DNA of 8,892 bases from Candidatus Poribacteria bacterium. Lineage in GTDB: Bacteria > Poribacteria > WGA-4E > WGA-3G. The notes beneath the pieces were generated by a model. It did not search any database, was not told the DNA's origin, and worked only from the letters and a program-made list of their open reading frames with translations. Of the stretch, positions 7,152-8,892 are shown one piece after another; the first letter of the stretch is position 1, and each line of letters begins with the position of its first letter. Where the stretch lies: assembly GCA_028824575.1 (NCBI GenBank), contig JAPPDN010000309.1:1-8892 (forward strand), written 5' to 3'. The translations under genes were made by a program, and so were the position numbers.

Positions 7152-7619
7152 CTACTGCAATTTATCTAATTCACCCAAAACCTGCGCTGCACTTAGCGTA
7201 TTATCCGGCGGTGCATTTTCGACGTGCTTAAAGGCAATGTTCCCTGCCTTATCAACAATGAATACGCCGCGTGTGGTAATACCGACCTCTTCGAGTGCCA
7301 TGCCGAACTCCTTGGAAACCTCAAGATTCATATCCGCAAGCAATGGGAAATCGACACCGCCGAGTTCCTGGCTCCATGCCTTATGTGCGAAGGTCGAATC
7401 GCGGTTGATAGCGATAACATCAGCACCTTTCGCGCGAATCGCATCAAGGTTTTCGTTGAAATCTGGCACTTGCTCAGCACAGACAGGTGAGAAAGCGAGC
7501 GGGTAAAAGAGCACTACTAAATTTTTGCCTGAATAGTCGCTCAGTGAAACTTCGGTATCTTCTTGATTGACTGCCCCGTTCAAGGTGAAATCCGGTGCAG
7601 CACTGCCTACATCTGCCAT
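7152..7619 (-). CDS. Peroxiredoxin, AhpE-like, single cysteine
   Basis: Reduces hydrogen peroxide and organic hydroperoxides in the cytoplasm using an active-site cysteine. The 155-residue protein begins MADVGSAAPDFTLNGA, the usual AhpC/TSA start. The catalytic loop reads YPLAFSPVC, with P40, S44 (in the usual Thr place) and the peroxidatic C47; the conserved Arg is R117 in TTRGVFIVD. There is no other cysteine, so it is a 1-Cys enzyme that needs an external thiol for recycling. The FSPVC sequence and overall length resemble AhpE more than the 2-Cys AhpC or BCP types. ATG at 7619 is chosen over the start at 7643 because AGGAGG lies six bases upstream (7626-7631). No signal peptide. It ends LGELDKLQ and lacks the C-terminal W-G motif. 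It appears to be a separate unit or the last gene after the secreted protein. Confidence 0.93.
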   Translation of the reverse strand: MADVGSAAPDFTLNGAVNQEDTEVSLSDYSGKNLVVLFYPLAFSPVCAEQVPDFNENLDAIRAKGADVIAINRDSTFAHKAWSQELGGVDFPLLADMNLEVSKEFGMALEEVGITTRGVFIVDKAGNIAFKHVENAPPDNTLSAAQVLGELDKLQ

Positions 7620-7649
7620 TAAAATCCTCCTATATGCACTCAAAAAACG

Positions 7650-7673
7650 CGTTTAGCGTCGTTTATATCGTTT
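7650..7673. repeat. Three CGTTT repeats at near helical spacing upstream of the peroxiredoxin gene
   Basis: CGTTT occurs on the plus strand at 7650, 7660 and 7669, that is 10 and 9 bases apart. The first is part of the palindrome AAACGCGTTT. The minus-strand sequence includes TATAAA near 7664-7669, a possible -10. A regulator site is possible but the unit is short and could be chance. Confidence 0.25.
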
Positions 7674-7688
7674 CGGTTTATGGAAAAA

Positions 7689-8363
7689 TTATTTTCTTTT
7701 CAAGGCTGCCCACGCTGTCGCAAGTTTGCCTTGCGGTTCAATTGCTGTGAGCGTCGCTGCGGTATTGCCGTTAACACTGACATCGTCGAAACTGGCTTGG
7801 GTATCCCACGTCCAGACACCAACTCTTCCAAAGGGGTACGCCTCATCAATAAAGACCCCCTGCTTTATGCCGTTAATAGCGACAGTGATCTGGCTGCCTT
7901 TAACTTCGACCTGGAGTGTGAACCATTCCTGACGGGCAAGCGTTAGCCCGATAGGTTCAATGTCGTGTTCAATCTCATCTCGTCCTTCAAACCCGTCTTT
8001 AAAAGCAGTACTCCGGCGATGTCGCCACAATTCGGACTTGTTCTCCTTCGGACAAATGAGATATACATAATACTCAAATTCACTTTGTGCTCGGAAAACG
8101 ATGCCCGCCCAGTGTCCTGCTTCAATACGGACCTTAGCCGCTAACGTGTGATCTGCCCAGTCTGCGCCATCAGCCAACGTATGCTGTGCTTTACCCCAGC
8201 GCATTGTCTGCTTATAGACCCCTTCTTCCACTTTCCAACTTCCGTTCGCGGGGGTCCAATCGGCGGCATCGTTGTCAAACGTCCATATTTGCTCTTCAGC
8301 AGTGGCAACAGAGACGAGACAGATACTGATGCACACCATAAATAGTGAAAATCCGCTTTTCAT
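7689..8363 (-). CDS. Secreted concanavalin-like (LamG/DUF1080-type) protein with C-terminal W-G tail motif
   Basis: A 224-residue exported protein. MKSGFSLFMVCISICLVSVA followed by TA-EEQ forms a good signal peptide, with likely cleavage after residue 22. The mature part (about 26-198) reads as a jelly-roll: WTFDND at the start, HWAGIVFRAQ and YYVYLIC in the middle, WFTLQVEV, a loop INGIKQGVF, and FGRVGVWTW and FDDVSV near the end. This is the pattern of LamG and DUF1080 concanavalin-like folds, which bind or cleave glycans; no catalytic residues are clear, so binding is more likely. The last 17 residues, IEPQGKLATAWAALKRK, match tails of two other exported proteins here. In-frame starts at 8420 (GTG), 8417, 8375 and 8372 are possible, but the upstream ones fall in a hairpin and would spoil the signal peptide. 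No clear ribosome site precedes 8363. Confidence 0.75.
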   Translation of the reverse strand: MKSGFSLFMVCISICLVSVATAEEQIWTFDNDAADWTPANGSWKVEEGVYKQTMRWGKAQHTLADGADWADHTLAAKVRIEAGHWAGIVFRAQSEFEYYVYLICPKENKSELWRHRRSTAFKDGFEGRDEIEHDIEPIGLTLARQEWFTLQVEVKGSQITVAINGIKQGVFIDEAYPFGRVGVWTWDTQASFDDVSVNGNTAATLTAIEPQGKLATAWAALKRK

Positions 8364-8400
8364 AATGCCCATCATGTTGACGAGTTCGGTTAAACCGACA

Positions 8401-8430
8401 GTAGGGCAAGGCACCATCACCTCACCCTAC
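8401..8430 (-). repeat. Hairpin between the two concanavalin-like genes
   Basis: In minus-strand RNA GTAGGGTGAGG pairs with CCTTGCCCTAC across an 8-base loop, an 11-bp stem in which two pairs are G-U. On the plus strand the same two positions are mismatches. No T-run follows, so it is not a standard terminator. It may be a dispersed palindromic repeat or an mRNA processing or stability element. Confidence 0.55.
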
Positions 8431-8441
8431 CCTTAAAACAT

Positions 8442-8892
8442 CTATTTTGCTTTAAGCTTACCCCACTGTGTAGCGAGTTTATCTTGGGGTTCAACAGAAA
8501 GCGTTCCGATTTCCATCTCTTTAACTTCGGCCTCGGTCAATGCCACGGAGTAAATACGGGATTCCTCGATGTGGGCGTTGAGCTCGCCGGGGCCACCAAG
8601 TCCGTTTGTATGACGTTTTCCCCAAATGGCTTCAGCATCACCCGTTGGCCAGGTTTTAATGTCGCCCTTTTCATAACTACCAAGATTCACACCGTTACGG
8701 TAGCCAGTTATCTTGTAAGTTCCGCCCTTATCTTCGTAAGTGAAGGCTAAGTAAACCAGTTCGCCCTCTTTCTTTTCGTTGTGGGCCTTGGGAAAATCTT
8801 CAGTACGGTGGAACCAGCTGCTTCCAGACATCCACTGACTCGGTTGGCGTTCGGCGTAGACAATCGCATTGAACTGGTCTTCGCTCACTTTG
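8442..8892 (-). CDS. LamG-domain protein, C-terminal part, cut by window edge
   Basis: The reading frame is open through the right edge, so the start lies outside. The 149 visible residues are the second half of a LamG jelly-roll: WFHRTEDF, then a strand pair with GELVYLAFTYED and YKITGYRNGVNLGSYEKG, a loop with WGKRHTNG, and HIEESRIYSVALTEAEVKEM, the typical last strand and helix of LamG domains in bacterial surface proteins. The protein ends VEPQDKLATQWGKLKAK, the tail motif shared with the next gene and the PD40 protein. LamG proteins commonly bind carbohydrates or cell-surface ligands; the partner cannot be predicted. It lies 78 bases upstream of the next concanavalin-like gene, with a hairpin between them, and the two may be one operon. 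A GTG at 8888 is in frame but is inside the domain, so it is unlikely to be the true start. Confidence 0.82.
   Translation of the reverse strand, partial: KVSEDQFNAIVYAERQPSQWMSGSSWFHRTEDFPKAHNEKKEGELVYLAFTYEDKGGTYKITGYRNGVNLGSYEKGDIKTWPTGDAEAIWGKRHTNGLGGPGELNAHIEESRIYSVALTEAEVKEMEIGTLSVEPQDKLATQWGKLKAK

Noticed and set aside
7114..7506. Plus-strand open frame of 130 codons
   Set aside because: It is antisense to the peroxiredoxin gene, which has catalytic motifs and an ideal ribosome site.
8364..8420. Upstream GTG/ATG starts for the concanavalin-like gene
   Set aside because: The region overlaps a hairpin and would place about 19 non-hydrophobic residues before a good signal peptide. A purine-rich run precedes GTG 8420, so the start is not fully settled.
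8401..8430. Hairpin as a rho-independent terminator
   Set aside because: No T-run follows the stem in the direction of transcription.

Overview
The window holds seven protein genes and one tRNA gene, all on the minus strand, so transcription runs from high to low coordinates. It looks like a chromosomal segment of a mesophilic, envelope-rich bacterium. The mix of housekeeping genes with exported LamG/concanavalin-like and beta-propeller proteins, and a C-terminal tail shared by those exported proteins, resembles uncultured Candidatus Poribacteria or related lineages. That placement is an inference and cannot be proven from the sequence alone.

In transcription order: (1) The 3' part of a LamG-domain gene enters at the right edge (8892 to 8442). 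(2) After a short hairpin comes a secreted concanavalin-like protein (8363 to 7689). (3) A single-cysteine AhpE-type peroxiredoxin follows (7619 to 7152), with a probable terminator at 7028-7096. (4) A consensus sigma-70 promoter (6994-7022) drives tRNA-Gly(CCC) (6850 to 6779). A 129-bp palindromic MITE-like element (6860-6988) now lies between this promoter and the tRNA. (5) Forty bases past the tRNA a rightmost-to-leftmost gene run begins: a membrane-anchored TPR protein, a secreted PD40 beta-propeller protein, mutS2, dnaG, and the first 67 codons of rpoD. Gaps are 26, 66 and 27 bases, and dnaG and rpoD overlap by 11 bases.

mutS2-dnaG-rpoD is a variant of the bacterial macromolecular synthesis operon, linking primase and the main sigma factor with a branched-DNA/ribosome-acting ATPase-nuclease. 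The TPR and PD40 proteins upstream look like envelope proteins that may share its transcripts.

Two observations deserve most attention. Three unrelated exported proteins end in the same short motif, roughly [VI]EPxxKLxTxWxx[LI]K, just before the stop codon, with synonymous differences between copies; this may be an unrecognised C-terminal sorting or anchoring tag. In addition, the MITE insertion places about 135 bases of G/C-run sequence into the tRNA leader. No CRISPR array, prophage, transposase or defence system was seen.
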